The notes below the pieces were generated by a model. It did not search any database and was not told the DNA's origin. It saw only the letters and a program-made list of their open reading frames with translations. A program made the position numbers and the translations under genes. A stretch of 64,000 nucleotides of DNA from CAWDMC01 sp963803295 (GTDB lineage: Bacteria; Acidobacteriota; Terriglobia; UBA7540): assembly GCA_963803295.1 (NCBI GenBank), contig CAWDMC010000025.1, positions 1-64,000 on the forward strand, in the 5' to 3' direction. This document shows, piece by piece, positions 35,865 through 44,658 of this stretch. Positions within the stretch are counted from its first letter, which is position 1. Every line of letters begins with the position of its first letter.

Positions 35865-37437
35865 ATGTCTCGCTTAAAACTCAAGTTCTTGGTTCGGCCA
35901 GTCGCCAGTGTGCCAACATGTACTCGCGTACGAAAGGGACGTCTGGCAATACTGGTCTTATCCCTTGTTATACTTGCCGCGTTAGTCACTTTGCTTACGG
36001 CTTTCCATTCACACCAATGGCAGTTGACAGCGAGCGCGTTGGCTGCCGGCCCTCCACAGACGGCCCAGGGTGTCGATCCCGCCGGGCATGATCGACGGAG
36101 CTAGGAATCCGGATTTGATACCGGATGATGCTGCCTACCGGCTTTTCTTCATTACTGTAGCCGAGCTGCAGGAATCCACCGATCGGGAGACGGGGCCTCA
36201 AAGAGCCTTCCTGCGCGAGGCGGGCCTCGAGGGTCCAGACATGCAGTCCGTCATTGATGTCCTCCCAGGCTTCAAAGCCAGACATGACGAGCTCATATCT
36301 GAGTACAACGATTCGGTTAAGGTGGCGAACGAATTAGGCTCAATTCCCGATCTTCCGGATTTCCTTTCGCGGCAAAGCACGCTCGTTGAGCTAACAAGAG
36401 ACGCCCTTAAAGCGGCCTTGAGTTCCGACGGATCACGTCGGCTTGAGGCCTATGTCGAGCGCGAGAAAAGGAACATGAATGTGGCGGCGGCCACCGAGGG
36501 GGAAGCGACAGCCCAAAGCTGCTCCGATTTCATGACTCCGTCGTACAACTGGTATACCAGCAGTAGCGCCGACGGAACCAACGTCTATTCTAACGTAACC
36601 GTCAGCGGGCAGTCCGGCGGCATCTGCCCGACCAACTGTGCTCCCTCGGTTTGTGCAGCTCTGCACACTCCGAAGGCCTACAACGTACTTGGCACTTCGG
36701 GTGGCTGGGGGTCGGGACCCGGCCAACCGTGGAACAACTACATTCAGTACGTTAACCCTAAGCAGCTAGCCGCAGCACCCGGCACGCTGGTCAGTTTCTC
36801 TTTTCAGGCGCAGGTACTCTGTTCCGTGGCGGGAGTGATCTTCAACCCCTATCCGGGAGCCGAGCAGATTGCCCAATATACAGCCATACAGCATAATTAC
36901 CCGAGGAACCCGTTGCCGAACCCTTGTCGGATCTCTAGCTTTTTCGATGCGATACGAAACGGCCACATTCATCACGCGCAAGATGTCATATACGATAACG
37001 GCAGTGGGACCGGGGGTGTGACTCCTCCTTACGGAGCTGCGGTCAGCACCATGGAAGCAGGAAAGATTGTCGCTGCGCCAGGACACTACGGGCCCGCATC
37101 GCCAGGATACCCAGCTTGCGTTGGAACTGGATCTTCCGGCAACTACGTGAAGATCCAAGCAGTTGCTTCTAGCGTCTGCCCTGGCTCTTCAGGCGATAAC
37201 TACTCGACGATTTACTTTCATGTTAAACCTAGCGTTTCGGTGGGCCAGTGCGTGACCGCCAGCCAACAAATCGGTACTCTGGATAACTCAGGATGTCAGA
37301 GTGGAGCGCACACACACATCGCGCGCAAAGATCCCAGCGGCATTCCAGTCAACTTTACGGTGCCATGCACGAATCCACTCCCTAGATACAGTTTCTATGA
37401 CGGGCTGGTTGATGATTCTGTTCCGGATGGACTCTGA
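35865..37437 (+). CDS. Exported M23 (LytM) peptidase-like protein, one frameshift
   Basis: The start is ATG 35865 (MSRLKLKFLVRPVASVPTCT) with a membrane/signal helix LAILVLSLVILAALVTLLTA. The frame shifts once near 36068 and continues VSIPPGMIDGARNPDLIPDD. Residues then include a helical domain (KARHDELISEYNDSVKVANE) and a Cys/Ser-rich middle. The last 180 residues are an M23-type domain: HIHHAQDVIYDNGSG, AAVSTMEAGKIVAAPGHYGP, SGNYVKIQAVASSVCPGSSG, TIYFHVKPSVSVGQ and QQIGTLDNSGCQSGAHTHIA, where the last His-x-His is the usual zinc ligand. Expected to cut peptidoglycan cross-links. Possible HxxxD replaced by HHAQD. A shorter second copy lies at 38825-39062. Confidence 0.78.
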
Positions 37438-37499
37438 GTGCATCTTACCGGCGCCAGCTCCCGAGCGGCGCCGAGTCCACGATCGAAACGGAGCCAGTA

Positions 37500-38561
37500 G
37501 TGAAATTTGGAGTTGGAATTGGCCTTACGGCTATGTTGGTAATAGCTCCCGCCGCAGTCAGGCCACCAGACTATCGCCTGATCGTCCTCGCACGTGTGGT
37601 CCCACAGGGCCTTCGCTACGGGGTATGGAAAGTGGATACGAGAGGACGAATCGCGCCGTTCCCGTACGAATTTCCCGTTGCTTATGACGCCAGTGTTCTG
37701 GGATCAACCGTACCGATGCCCTCTCCAGATTGCCGGTGGATCGCGTACGGTCGTGACTATGACCTGCACATACTCGACGTTCAGTTAAGGCAAGACCGCC
37801 AAATAACTCGATTTGGCCGACCTCCAGGTAAGAGTCACACATACGCAGATGTGCTGCTCAACGCGTGGTCTGCCGATAGTCGTCAGGTCCTGTTCACTGT
37901 CGCTCCTGGCGAAACCACATCAGAATCGGGCGAGTTGCTCGTTCCAGAAGCGCCTTACGGTTCCTACATTTATACCTTATCGACCGCAGCGACTAAGGCC
38001 GTAGCATTGCCGAAAGGCTTTCAGGTTACGGGTTGGATGCCGGACAGCCGATTACTGGGCATCGTCCCAGGGCTAAAAGCTCAAGAGAGGGAGAGAGTCG
38101 TGATCCTTGGCCCGGACGACCACCGGGGCGCATTCGTCAAAACGCCGAAAGGGGCACTTGGTCACGTCACGGCCAGCACAGACGGAAAGTGGTTGATAGG
38201 GCTTCTCGTCGGCTCAGGCACGCAGCTTACGACTGCGCAAATCGTAAAGGTCCGCGTTTCGACCAGCTCTGTGGTCCCACTCGTGTCACTGAAGTCTTGG
38301 TCGGGGAACGAACGCCCATCCCTCTCTCCTGATGGCAATCACGTCGCGTACAAGCTCGCGAACCGCTTCCTCGCAGGTGTTCCGGCTGAGACGCTATTTG
38401 TGAATCGACGATCACTCTGCGTGTGCCCCGGTCCCATCGATTACCAGTGGATTACCGACCGAAGCCTAGCCGTGGCATGTCAAAACGAAGTGTCAGTCGT
38501 GGAGAGCGTGACAGGCAAGCGTATTAGTGGCTTCAGGCTGACACCTGCACCGAGCCAGTAA
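37500..38561 (+). CDS. Exported TolB-like beta-propeller protein, unknown
   Basis: 353 residues; hydrophobic N terminus (FGVGIGLTAMLVIAPAAVRP) is a signal peptide. The rest is a repeated propeller pattern: DYRLIVLARVVPQGLRYGVW, PMPSPDCRWIAYGRDYDLHI, LLNAWSADSRQVLFTVAPGE, FQVTGWMPDSRLLGIVPGLK, HVTASTDGKWLIGLLVGSG, RPSLSPDGNHVAYKLANRFL and IDYQWITDRSLAVACQNEVS. Each blade carries an S-x-D-G/S-x-x-(I/V) turn, as in TolB/WD40-like (PD40) repeats. Starts 62 bases after the M23 gene. May bind cell-wall fragments or partners of that peptidase; inference from context. Confidence 0.7.
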   Translation: MKFGVGIGLTAMLVIAPAAVRPPDYRLIVLARVVPQGLRYGVWKVDTRGRIAPFPYEFPVAYDASVLGSTVPMPSPDCRWIAYGRDYDLHILDVQLRQDRQITRFGRPPGKSHTYADVLLNAWSADSRQVLFTVAPGETTSESGELLVPEAPYGSYIYTLSTAATKAVALPKGFQVTGWMPDSRLLGIVPGLKAQERERVVILGPDDHRGAFVKTPKGALGHVTASTDGKWLIGLLVGSGTQLTTAQIVKVRVSTSSVVPLVSLKSWSGNERPSLSPDGNHVAYKLANRFLAGVPAETLFVNRRSLCVCPGPIDYQWITDRSLAVACQNEVSVVESVTGKRISGFRLTPAPSQ

Positions 38562-38690
38562 CCAACATCTCCGTCCTTATGTGCAGTTCATCCAGCAGCC
38601 GAATTCGCAGCGCATGAAGCCATGGCATATAGCTGAAGGTAGAGGGACGTTTTGGAGGGAGGCCTTGGACCACTCGCTGGCGCAGAGCGC

Positions 38691-38826
38691 AGCAAGCGTA
38701 GCGCGGAGTTTGGGTTTTTCAAACTCCGCGGCTTTGTTCCGGATCGAGTCCGGCCTCTATTGGAACCGACACATTGCCGAAGAGCCGCGGAGTTTCTAAG
38801 AAGCGAAACTCCGCGCTACACTTGCT
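38691..38826. repeat. MITE-like element, copy 1 (terminal inverted repeats)
   Basis: Left end GTAGCGCGGAGTTT (38698-38711) and right end AAACTCCGCGCTAC (38806-38819) are perfect 14-base inverted repeats. Flanking AGCAAGC (38691-38697) and ACTTGCT (38820-38826) extend them with one mismatch to 21 bases. The core AAACTCCGCGGC (near 38721) and GCCGCGGAGTTT (near 38784) form inner palindromes. Copy 2 lies at 39959-40036. It carries no gene. Confidence 0.75.
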
Positions 38827-39062
38827 ATTATACGACCTACTTCCACGTAAAACCGAGCGTCACCCAGGGGCACCATGTTAATCAGGGTGACCCCATCGGG
38901 ACATTGGATAACTCCGGTTGTCAAAGTGGGGCCCACTTGCACGTACAACGTAAGAATACCAGCGGGGTCCCAGTCAACTTTACGATCCCGTGCACCAATC
39001 CAACGCCCAAACGCAACTTCTATGATGGGCTGGTCGACGACTACGTGGATGATAACCTCTAA
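38825..39062 (+). pseudogene. 5'-truncated copy of the M23 peptidase C-terminus
   Basis: Reads TTYFHVKPSVTQGHHVNQGD, PIGTLDNSGCQSGAHLHVQR, KNTSGVPVNFTIPCTNPTPK and NFYDGLVDDYVDDNL, then TAA at 39060-39062. It matches the last about 80 residues of the M23 gene ending at 37437 (IGTLDNSGCQSGAHTHIA, GLVDDSVPDGL), including the HxH zinc pair (HLH). No start codon; the homology begins exactly at the right end of repeat copy 1. A relic of duplication or a neighbour gene cut by the element. Not expected to be functional. Confidence 0.75.
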
Positions 39063-39126
39063 TGCCCGATATCGGCCTGGGGCCGCCTTTTCGCCCGCGG
39101 CCCCGGGTCCGCGCAAGGAAGAGAGA

Positions 39127-39813
39127 ATGTCAAATACGTGGATTATTCTTTCCTCATTTTGCCTGCTCCTGAGCAACTTCGCGACGCAGACAATAACGAT
39201 TCGCATTCCGCTTGCCGGCGACATCGATGAGGTAACCTTCGATCCCAGTCGGGTGTCTCCTGAGGAGGTGAAACGCTGGATTCAATTCTCGCCGAATGTA
39301 GGCTCCTACAACGGCTTTCTGATTCCCGAAAATGTGGAACTCTGTGATTCGAGTGATCCACGATACGAAGGCTGTGGCAAGACACAGAAACAGGTGAACT
39401 TTCACAACGCACAACTTAACATTGATAAGATACGGGAGCGGAACGATCACCTCGACCCAAGTTACTATCCCGCCGACCTCTCAACGGTGGTCCTGTACGT
39501 AAAGCGCATCCAAATGTTTGGGCTTTGGAGAGATACTCAGTTGCTTACATTCGAGAAGCGTGGACGTTTACCAATTCTTGGATCGAAGTTTGAGGGAATT
39601 AACCCAAAGCTTTCTTGCGGCACAATTCTGACTAGAATTGCGAAGGCAGAGACTCGGCAAAAACGGTCCCAGCTAGCCCGCTTTGACTGGTCGAACTGCG
39701 TGTGGGATGCGGAAAAGGAGCAAATTGGCCCTTTCCCCAAGGAGGCATGGCAAAAGTTTCTGGCCAACCACGGCATTCGCGAGCACTACATCCAGGAGGC
39801 ACCGTCCGACTAG
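39127..39813 (+). CDS. Exported protein of unknown function
   Basis: 228 residues from ATG 39127 (MSNTWIILSSFCLLLSNFAT), a signal peptide. Mature part: TITIRIPLAGDIDEVTFDPS, PEEVKRWIQFSPNVGSYNGF, CDSSDPRYEGCGKTQKQVNF, LDPSYYPADLSTVVLYVKRI, GTILTRIAKAETRQKRSQLA and FPKEAWQKFLANHGIREHYI. Four cysteines may form disulfides. Longer in-frame extension upstream overlaps the M23 relic and is not likely to be translated from there. I see no named family. Sits between two repeat copies; could be an M23-associated factor. Confidence 0.6.
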   Translation: MSNTWIILSSFCLLLSNFATQTITIRIPLAGDIDEVTFDPSRVSPEEVKRWIQFSPNVGSYNGFLIPENVELCDSSDPRYEGCGKTQKQVNFHNAQLNIDKIRERNDHLDPSYYPADLSTVVLYVKRIQMFGLWRDTQLLTFEKRGRLPILGSKFEGINPKLSCGTILTRIAKAETRQKRSQLARFDWSNCVWDAEKEQIGPFPKEAWQKFLANHGIREHYIQEAPSD

Positions 39814-39958
39814 CTCTTTGACCGCCTGAATAAGTATTTCCAGCTTCTTGTGGAAGTGGGTTCTTGGATCTGTGTCGGGCTAGAATCTTGCCCAAAAAGC
39901 GAGAAATTACGCCCTGTAATGCATAGCGGCGAATCCTTGAATGACGTTGTTCGGATCG

Positions 39959-40036
39959 AGCGAGCGTAGCGCGGAGTTTACGTCTTTCAAACTCCGCGGC
40001 TTTGTGTCAGAAGCGAAACTCCGCGCTACACTTGCT
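39959..40036. repeat. MITE-like element, copy 2
   Basis: Same terminal sequences as copy 1: GTAGCGCGGAGTTT at 39966-39979 and AAACTCCGCGCTAC at 40016-40029, with flanks AGCGAGC and ACTTGCT. 78 bases, shorter than copy 1 (136) because an inner block is missing. Inner AAACTCCGCGGCTTTGT is shared with copy 1. Confidence 0.75.
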
Positions 40037-40090
40037 ACCAGAACGCTAAAACGGGGGGACCAGACCAGTAGACTTGTTAAGCATCTTCGT

Positions 40091-40134
40091 TGTGATCAAG
40101 GTCACTGAAATCATGTAGGTCCGCGCCTTATAGT
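40091..40134 (+). promoter_or_regulatory. CRP/FNR-type site with -10 box
   Basis: TGTGATCAAGGTCACT at 40091-40106 (TGTGA-N6-TCACT) and TATAGT at 40129-40134. The expected start near 40141 puts the site centre at about -42, the class II position for CRP/FNR activators. It would drive the small ORF at 40169. Confidence 0.55.
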
Positions 40135-40168
40135 AAAGCCTTGGTTGGGGATGAGGGCGGAATGAAAG

Positions 40169-40312
40169 ATGAGCCATCATGCACTATTAGCTTGGTTTGC
40201 CGGAATCGCAGGTCTCGACACTGTGCTTGTATTTCTCCTGAATTGCCTTAAGCACAAGGACAACCCTCGTCAATATGAAGAGGTATGGAACTGGCCAGAG
40301 TGGTACGACTGA
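40169..40312 (+). CDS. Small 47-residue membrane protein candidate
   Basis: ATG at 40169 gives MSHHALLAWFAGIAGLDTVL then VFLLNCLKHKDNPRQYEEVW and ends WNWPEWYD with TGA at 40310-40312. Residues 5-24 are a membrane helix, followed by a charged Lys/Asp/Arg/Glu tail and aromatic end. GGAATGAAAG precedes the start. It lies 28 bases after the predicted start site of a promoter with a CRP/FNR-type box, which supports a real gene. No homologue recognised. Confidence 0.5.
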   Translation: MSHHALLAWFAGIAGLDTVLVFLLNCLKHKDNPRQYEEVWNWPEWYD

Positions 40313-40384
40313 TCCTCATGCCTGAGCGTGTTACGTTAAGGGCGGAAGACCCGGCGGCGGCTGAATGCCTACCCGGGGGTCTCT

Positions 40385-40555
40385 TCACAGTCCGGCCTTG
40401 GTGAGTGCCTCCTCCAGCGCTTCATGGGGCAGGCCTCCGATGGACTGCCCGGCAACAAGACCTTCGCGATTGACCACGATCAGCGTGGGGAGCGCCGCCC
40501 GGCAGTGATACTTCATGTGGACGCTACGACCGTTATCCATCAGGACCACCAGAGG
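40385..40555 (-). pseudogene. C-terminal fragment of thioredoxin-like protein
   Basis: Minus-strand reading VVLMDNGRSVHMKYHCRAAL, PTLIVVNREGLVAGQSIGGL then PHEALEEALTKAGL, stop TGA at 40385-40387. The block of ALPTLIVVNREG is the cis-proline strand and hairpin of a thioredoxin fold (TlpA/ResA type). The upstream half with WCxxC is missing because the PAP2 gene ends at 40556. It is a relic of about 50 residues. Confidence 0.6.
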
Positions 40556-41728
40556 CTATGGCTCGCGCAGAACTACATAACGGCCAATCGTGTAAGAGAG
40601 GGCTGCCCCCACAAACACGTCGGAAGGGAAATGGGCCGAATCGGTTATCCTTGACAGAGCCGTTAGACTAGCCAAAGAGTATGCCACGATCGGAATCCAG
40701 CGATGGCGCTTGCCGTATCGTCTCGCGAAAACGGTGGCGACGGCAAAGGCGCCCGCCGTATGACCCGAAGGGAAACCGCCGCGATTCACATACGTGCCCT
40801 TGGCCTTCAGCCAGGTGTGGACGAAATCGCCGTTTGCGGGGATGTCGCGCGGGTGCAGACGGCCATCGACGCTTCTCATTACGCCCGCTAGCAAGTCGAC
40901 ATCGGCCAGCGCTTCGGCGGCAAAGAAAGCCGTCTGCTCCGCGTAGTTATCGTGAAGAGCGAGACCGCCGAAATACCAGACCACCGGGAGTCCGAGGAAT
41001 ACTCGCTCGGTCGTCGTCACCTTGAAGATGTCGTTATAAGTTCCGAAACTACCCGTGCGGCGGAAGTAAGGTGTGTCAACCTGGTCGAGCGCGATCAACG
41101 CCGCGGTCACGCCGATCACACCCAATGTGGGGACGGGATGCCGTTCGGCCGCACCGAACGGAAAAAGCCAGATGTGTTTCTGGTCGTTCAAGAAGTTAGG
41201 GATCACCAGTTTCCAGGAGACCTGCCGCTCCCCGCCCGCAGTCACGTTACCGAAGGTCGGTGCCGCCCCTGGAACGGACGCTGGCAGAGGAAATGGGAGG
41301 GAAGCCGGGACGCCGACGTCCGCCCGCAGGGAGAAGAGTTCTCTCGCTCGTTGCGTGCGCTCAAGATTGTTGAAGGAGGAATGGCCGGCGAAGGGGTTGG
41401 AACCAAGCCGCCCCGGCAACGGAGTCGATGAGACCGCGTACGGAGGCAAGCTGGTTGCTGGCGCAATTGTAATTGTAGAAGAAGCGGTGTCTGTGGCAGA
41501 AAGGTCGTCGCGAAATGGATACAATCCAACTGTATCTTGTGAAGACCCAGTCCTAGTTCGCGCAGAGTACCTGGATCCCCGAGCGGGCGAGCTGCGATCA
41601 TCCGCTTGACCGAATCCCGCACGGGCAGATCCCAACACAGCCAGAACCAGGAAACATGAGCACTGCAGTAGCGGCCCTCGAAGGCCGCCAGAACGGGCAC
41701 TGAACAACAGCATGATCGCTCCTGTCAT
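40556..41728 (-). CDS. PAP2-family membrane phosphatase
   Basis: 390 residues, signal/first helix LLQCSCFLVLAVLGSARAGF, then a long Ser/Thr/Pro-rich region of about 150 residues before the PAP2 core. Core motifs: NRGGFPSGHTAGAFAVATVF (the SGH motif with phosphatase His) and LTALSRITDSAHFPSDVFVG (SRxxxxxHxxSD, with active-site His), preceded by helices PTLGVIGVTAALIALDQV and LGLPVVWYFGGLAL. Acts on lipid phosphates or undecaprenyl diphosphate. Longer N-terminal region than common PAP2 proteins. Start 41728 or 41713. The stop directly abuts the thioredoxin relic. Confidence 0.85.
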   Translation of the reverse strand: MTGAIMLLFSARSGGLRGPLLQCSCFLVLAVLGSARAGFGQADDRSSPARGSRYSARTRTGSSQDTVGLYPFRDDLSATDTASSTITIAPATSLPPYAVSSTPLPGRLGSNPFAGHSSFNNLERTQRARELFSLRADVGVPASLPFPLPASVPGAAPTFGNVTAGGERQVSWKLVIPNFLNDQKHIWLFPFGAAERHPVPTLGVIGVTAALIALDQVDTPYFRRTGSFGTYNDIFKVTTTERVFLGLPVVWYFGGLALHDNYAEQTAFFAAEALADVDLLAGVMRSVDGRLHPRDIPANGDFVHTWLKAKGTYVNRGGFPSGHTAGAFAVATVFARRYGKRHRWIPIVAYSLASLTALSRITDSAHFPSDVFVGAALSYTIGRYVVLREP

Positions 41729-41778
41729 ATATAGATGTCAGCGATCAAGCTATGGGACACTTTGGGGTGGGATTACGC

Positions 41779-44124
41779 TCAGGCCTTCTTCAAGTCGGCA
41801 AATCGCTCCACCAGCTTTTTGCGCCCGTAACCAGGAAAGCTGATCGTCAGTTTCGTGTCGTCGCCAGCTCCTTCGCAATCGAGCACGGTACCTACGCCAT
41901 ACTTGGAATGGCGTACCTGTGATCCGCGCGCCCAGCGGCCGCTTGTGGTGCGAGGAGCGAAGTTAAGGCCGCCGGCCGAGGAGCCGCGACGCGGCGGGGA
42001 CGCCGCCGGCAGGTCATAGCCCGGCTGGCCGTATCCGGACGATCCGAGCCCTGCGGCCGCACCCGAGCCGCGCCGCCCGGCAAGAAAACTCGCGACTCGC
42101 TCGGGTGAATTCAGGGCCCCCTCCCACGAGGTGCGGGGTTTGGAAGCCGCGGGTGACCCGCCGCCGAAGGGTTCGATCAGGTTCGGTGGGATCTCGTCCA
42201 GAAAACGTGAGGGCAGCGTACGGTCCGATCCATCGCGCGCAAACGACCGCCGCTGCCGCGCCCAGCTGATAGTCAGGCGCTGCTTGGCGCGGGTCATTCC
42301 CACGTAGCACAGGCGGCGCTCCTCTTCGATCTCCTCCAGGCGCGTTCCCACCAGTTTGTGCGGGAACAATCCCTCTTCAAGTCCCGCCAGGTACACGGTA
42401 TCGAATTCCAGACCCTTGGCAGTATGGAGCGTCATCAAGGTAACGCGTGCGGTTTCGTCGTAGTCGTCGGCATCCGACACCAACGCCGCCCGATCGAGAA
42501 AGGTGGCCAGCGTTTCACCCTGTTTCTCGGCCGCGTCTGCCGCGTTCACGAGTTCGCGCAGGTTCTCGACGCGCCCCTCGGATTCAGGACTGCCCTCCTG
42601 CTCGAGTGCACGGATGTAACCGCTGCGGTCAAGGATGCTGCGGAAGAATCCCGCCATGCTCAGCTCGTTGCGGTCGCGTTCGAGCTCGAGCATCAAAGCA
42701 TCGAAGCCTTCCAGCGCCCTCAGAGCTCGCCCCGGCAGGCGTTTCTCCGCAACCTCCTGCTCAAGCGACTCCCATAGCGTTAGCCGCTGGCGCCGCGCCA
42801 GTTCCTCCAACACGCCCACCGTAGAATCGCCGATCCCCCGGGCCGGCACGTTAAGGACGCGCAACAGCGAAGCTGAATCCCGCAGGTTGCTCGCCAACCG
42901 CGCATAGGCGATGGCGTCTTTCACTTCCGCCCGTGCGTAAAAGCTGAAGCCCCCCACCATCCGGTACTTGATGCTGCGCCGGCGCATAGCTTCTTCCATC
43001 AGCCGCGATTGGGCGTTGGTGCGATAAAGCACCGCCACGGACGCGTTGGCGTCGCCTGCCATCGCACTCGCCACCTGGCCCGCGACGAACCATGCTTCTT
43101 CCTCAGCGGTCGCAGCCTCGTAGAGTGCGAGCTTCTGTCCGCCGCCGCGATCGGTCCACAGCGTCTTGCCCTTGCGCGCCTGGTTGTTCGCCACCACGGC
43201 GCCGGCCGCATCCAGGATGTTTTGGGTCGACCGGTAATTACGTTCCAAGCGGATCACGCGAGCCTTGGGATAGTCCTGCTCGAAATTCAGGATGTTCTCG
43301 ATCGTGGCTCCCCGCCAGCCATAGATCGACTGATCCTCATCCCCCACTACGCACAGATTCTGGTGAGTGCGGGTCAGCAGTCGGATCAGGTCGTATTGTA
43401 CTCGATTCGTATCCTGATATTCATCAACAAGGAGATAACTTAGATGGTTGTTATACCACTCACGAACATCCGGCACACTCTCGAGCAACCCCACCGTTTT
43501 GAGCAGCAGATCGTCGAAGTCGAGCGCATTCGCCTGCTTCAGCTTGCGTTCGTATAAGTCATAAATCTGGGCGACCTTGGCTACGTCGGCGTCTTTTGCC
43601 TCGCGATGCATGTCCACCGGAGCAAGGCCGCGATTCTTGGCGGAGCTGATCTTGCTCAGCACCGGTCGTGGCGCGGAAAACTGCTCGGTCAAGCCCAATT
43701 CCTTGATCGACTGTTTTACCAAGCGCGTCTGGTCGTCGTCGTCGTAAATCGTGAAGTCACGAGTATAGCCGGGCAATGCCACACCCGAAGCGCTTTCGAC
43801 CGCCAGTTTGTCGATATTGCGCCGCAGCACCCGCACCGCGAAGGAGTGAAAGGTGGAAAGCCAAGGCTGGCGTTCAAGCCGGATGCCGCGCCGCTCGAGC
43901 AAAGCGTTGACGCGTTCCTTCATTTGGGCGGACGCCTTGTTCGTGAAGGTCACCGCCAGGATGTTCTGCGGTGGAACCCGGTGCGATTCGATGAGGTGGG
44001 CAATCCGGTAAGTAATGACGCGGGTCTTGCCGCTGCCCGCGCCCGCCAGGATCAAAAGGGGGCCGTCAACCGCTTCCGCCGCTGCGCGTTGTTCAGGGTT
44101 GAGTTCGTCGAGAAGATCAGGCAT
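41779..44124 (-). CDS. pcrA: ATP-dependent DNA helicase UvrD/PcrA
   Basis: 781-residue superfamily 1A 3'-5' helicase used in excision repair and replication restart. Motifs in order: Q region LLDELNPEQRAAAEAVDGPL, Walker A AGAGSGKTRVITYRI (I), TFTNKASAQMKERV (Ia), LLVDEYQDTNRVQYDLIRLL (II), GDEDQSIYGWRGATIENIL (III), RLERNYRSTQNILDAA (IV), VTLMTLHTAKGLEFDTVYLA (V) and EERRLCYVGMTRAKQRLTIS (VI). The C-terminal end has the Gly-rich linker and the VRHSKYGVGTVLDCEGAG tudor-like domain of PcrA. Normal length, intact. Stands alone. Confidence 0.95.
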   Translation of the reverse strand: MPDLLDELNPEQRAAAEAVDGPLLILAGAGSGKTRVITYRIAHLIESHRVPPQNILAVTFTNKASAQMKERVNALLERRGIRLERQPWLSTFHSFAVRVLRRNIDKLAVESASGVALPGYTRDFTIYDDDDQTRLVKQSIKELGLTEQFSAPRPVLSKISSAKNRGLAPVDMHREAKDADVAKVAQIYDLYERKLKQANALDFDDLLLKTVGLLESVPDVREWYNNHLSYLLVDEYQDTNRVQYDLIRLLTRTHQNLCVVGDEDQSIYGWRGATIENILNFEQDYPKARVIRLERNYRSTQNILDAAGAVVANNQARKGKTLWTDRGGGQKLALYEAATAEEEAWFVAGQVASAMAGDANASVAVLYRTNAQSRLMEEAMRRRSIKYRMVGGFSFYARAEVKDAIAYARLASNLRDSASLLRVLNVPARGIGDSTVGVLEELARRQRLTLWESLEQEVAEKRLPGRALRALEGFDALMLELERDRNELSMAGFFRSILDRSGYIRALEQEGSPESEGRVENLRELVNAADAAEKQGETLATFLDRAALVSDADDYDETARVTLMTLHTAKGLEFDTVYLAGLEEGLFPHKLVGTRLEEIEEERRLCYVGMTRAKQRLTISWARQRRSFARDGSDRTLPSRFLDEIPPNLIEPFGGGSPAASKPRTSWEGALNSPERVASFLAGRRGSGAAAGLGSSGYGQPGYDLPAASPPRRGSSAGGLNFAPRTTSGRWARGSQVRHSKYGVGTVLDCEGAGDDTKLTISFPGYGRKKLVERFADLKKA

Positions 44125-44223
44125 GTCTGTGAGGGTTTCCGTTCTTGGAGCTTCGACTCTTAGTATGACATAGGTTAGCAGGAACCGAACGGTTGACTGG
44201 GAAGGATTGGGAAGGAAGTTGAA

Positions 44224-44658
44224 TCAGTGCAGAAATGGATTAGTGACCTTCAGGTTGCGAAAACGCCGGAAGTCCTCATCTCCAGTGATGATTTCCCCTA
44301 CACCATGTTCGATCAGCAAAGCCGCAATATGAGCGCCGTGCAAGAGGTTACCGGTGAGATGGCAGTTTCGAAGCAAATCACCCAGGATCTCCCGGTGCCT
44401 GTCACCTTCCCTCACGAGCACTACGGAGGGCGATTCGAGGAGGTTCTCAAGCGCCCGCCAAGCCTCATCGATCGCCGTAGGCGGGCGGAACACTTTAGGA
44501 TGAGTGACCACGCGAAGAAATTCATAGATGCAGGGCCAGGGAAGGACCCAGAGATCCCGCCCCGTCGCCAGTGCACCTAGCACCTGCAACGCGGTGGAGT
44601 GTCGTGGGGTTTCAGAGCGGCGGGCGTAAACAAGAATGTTGGTATCGACCGCCTTCAC
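44224..44658 (-). CDS. vapC: PIN-domain toxin VapC
   Basis: About 144 residues from GTG 44658 (VKAVDTNILVYARRSETPRH). The PIN nuclease: first Asp in AVDTNILVY, the Glu in PWPCIYEFLRVVTHPKVFRP and Asp pair at the end IITGDEDFRRFRNLKVTNP. Cuts RNA (tRNA or rRNA in known members). GTG overlaps the VapB stop (TAGTG), giving coupling. The 5' extension upstream reading into VapB is not used. Confidence 0.9.
   Translation of the reverse strand: MKAVDTNILVYARRSETPRHSTALQVLGALATGRDLWVLPWPCIYEFLRVVTHPKVFRPPTAIDEAWRALENLLESPSVVLVREGDRHREILGDLLRNCHLTGNLLHGAHIAALLIEHGVGEIITGDEDFRRFRNLKVTNPFLH

Larger units (their letters stand above)
39814..40168. other. Intergenic region with repeat copy 2 and a regulatory site
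   Basis: About 350 bases with no gene. Contains repeat copy 2 (39959-40036) and the CRP/FNR-type site with its -10 (40091-40134), listed separately. Confidence 0.6.
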
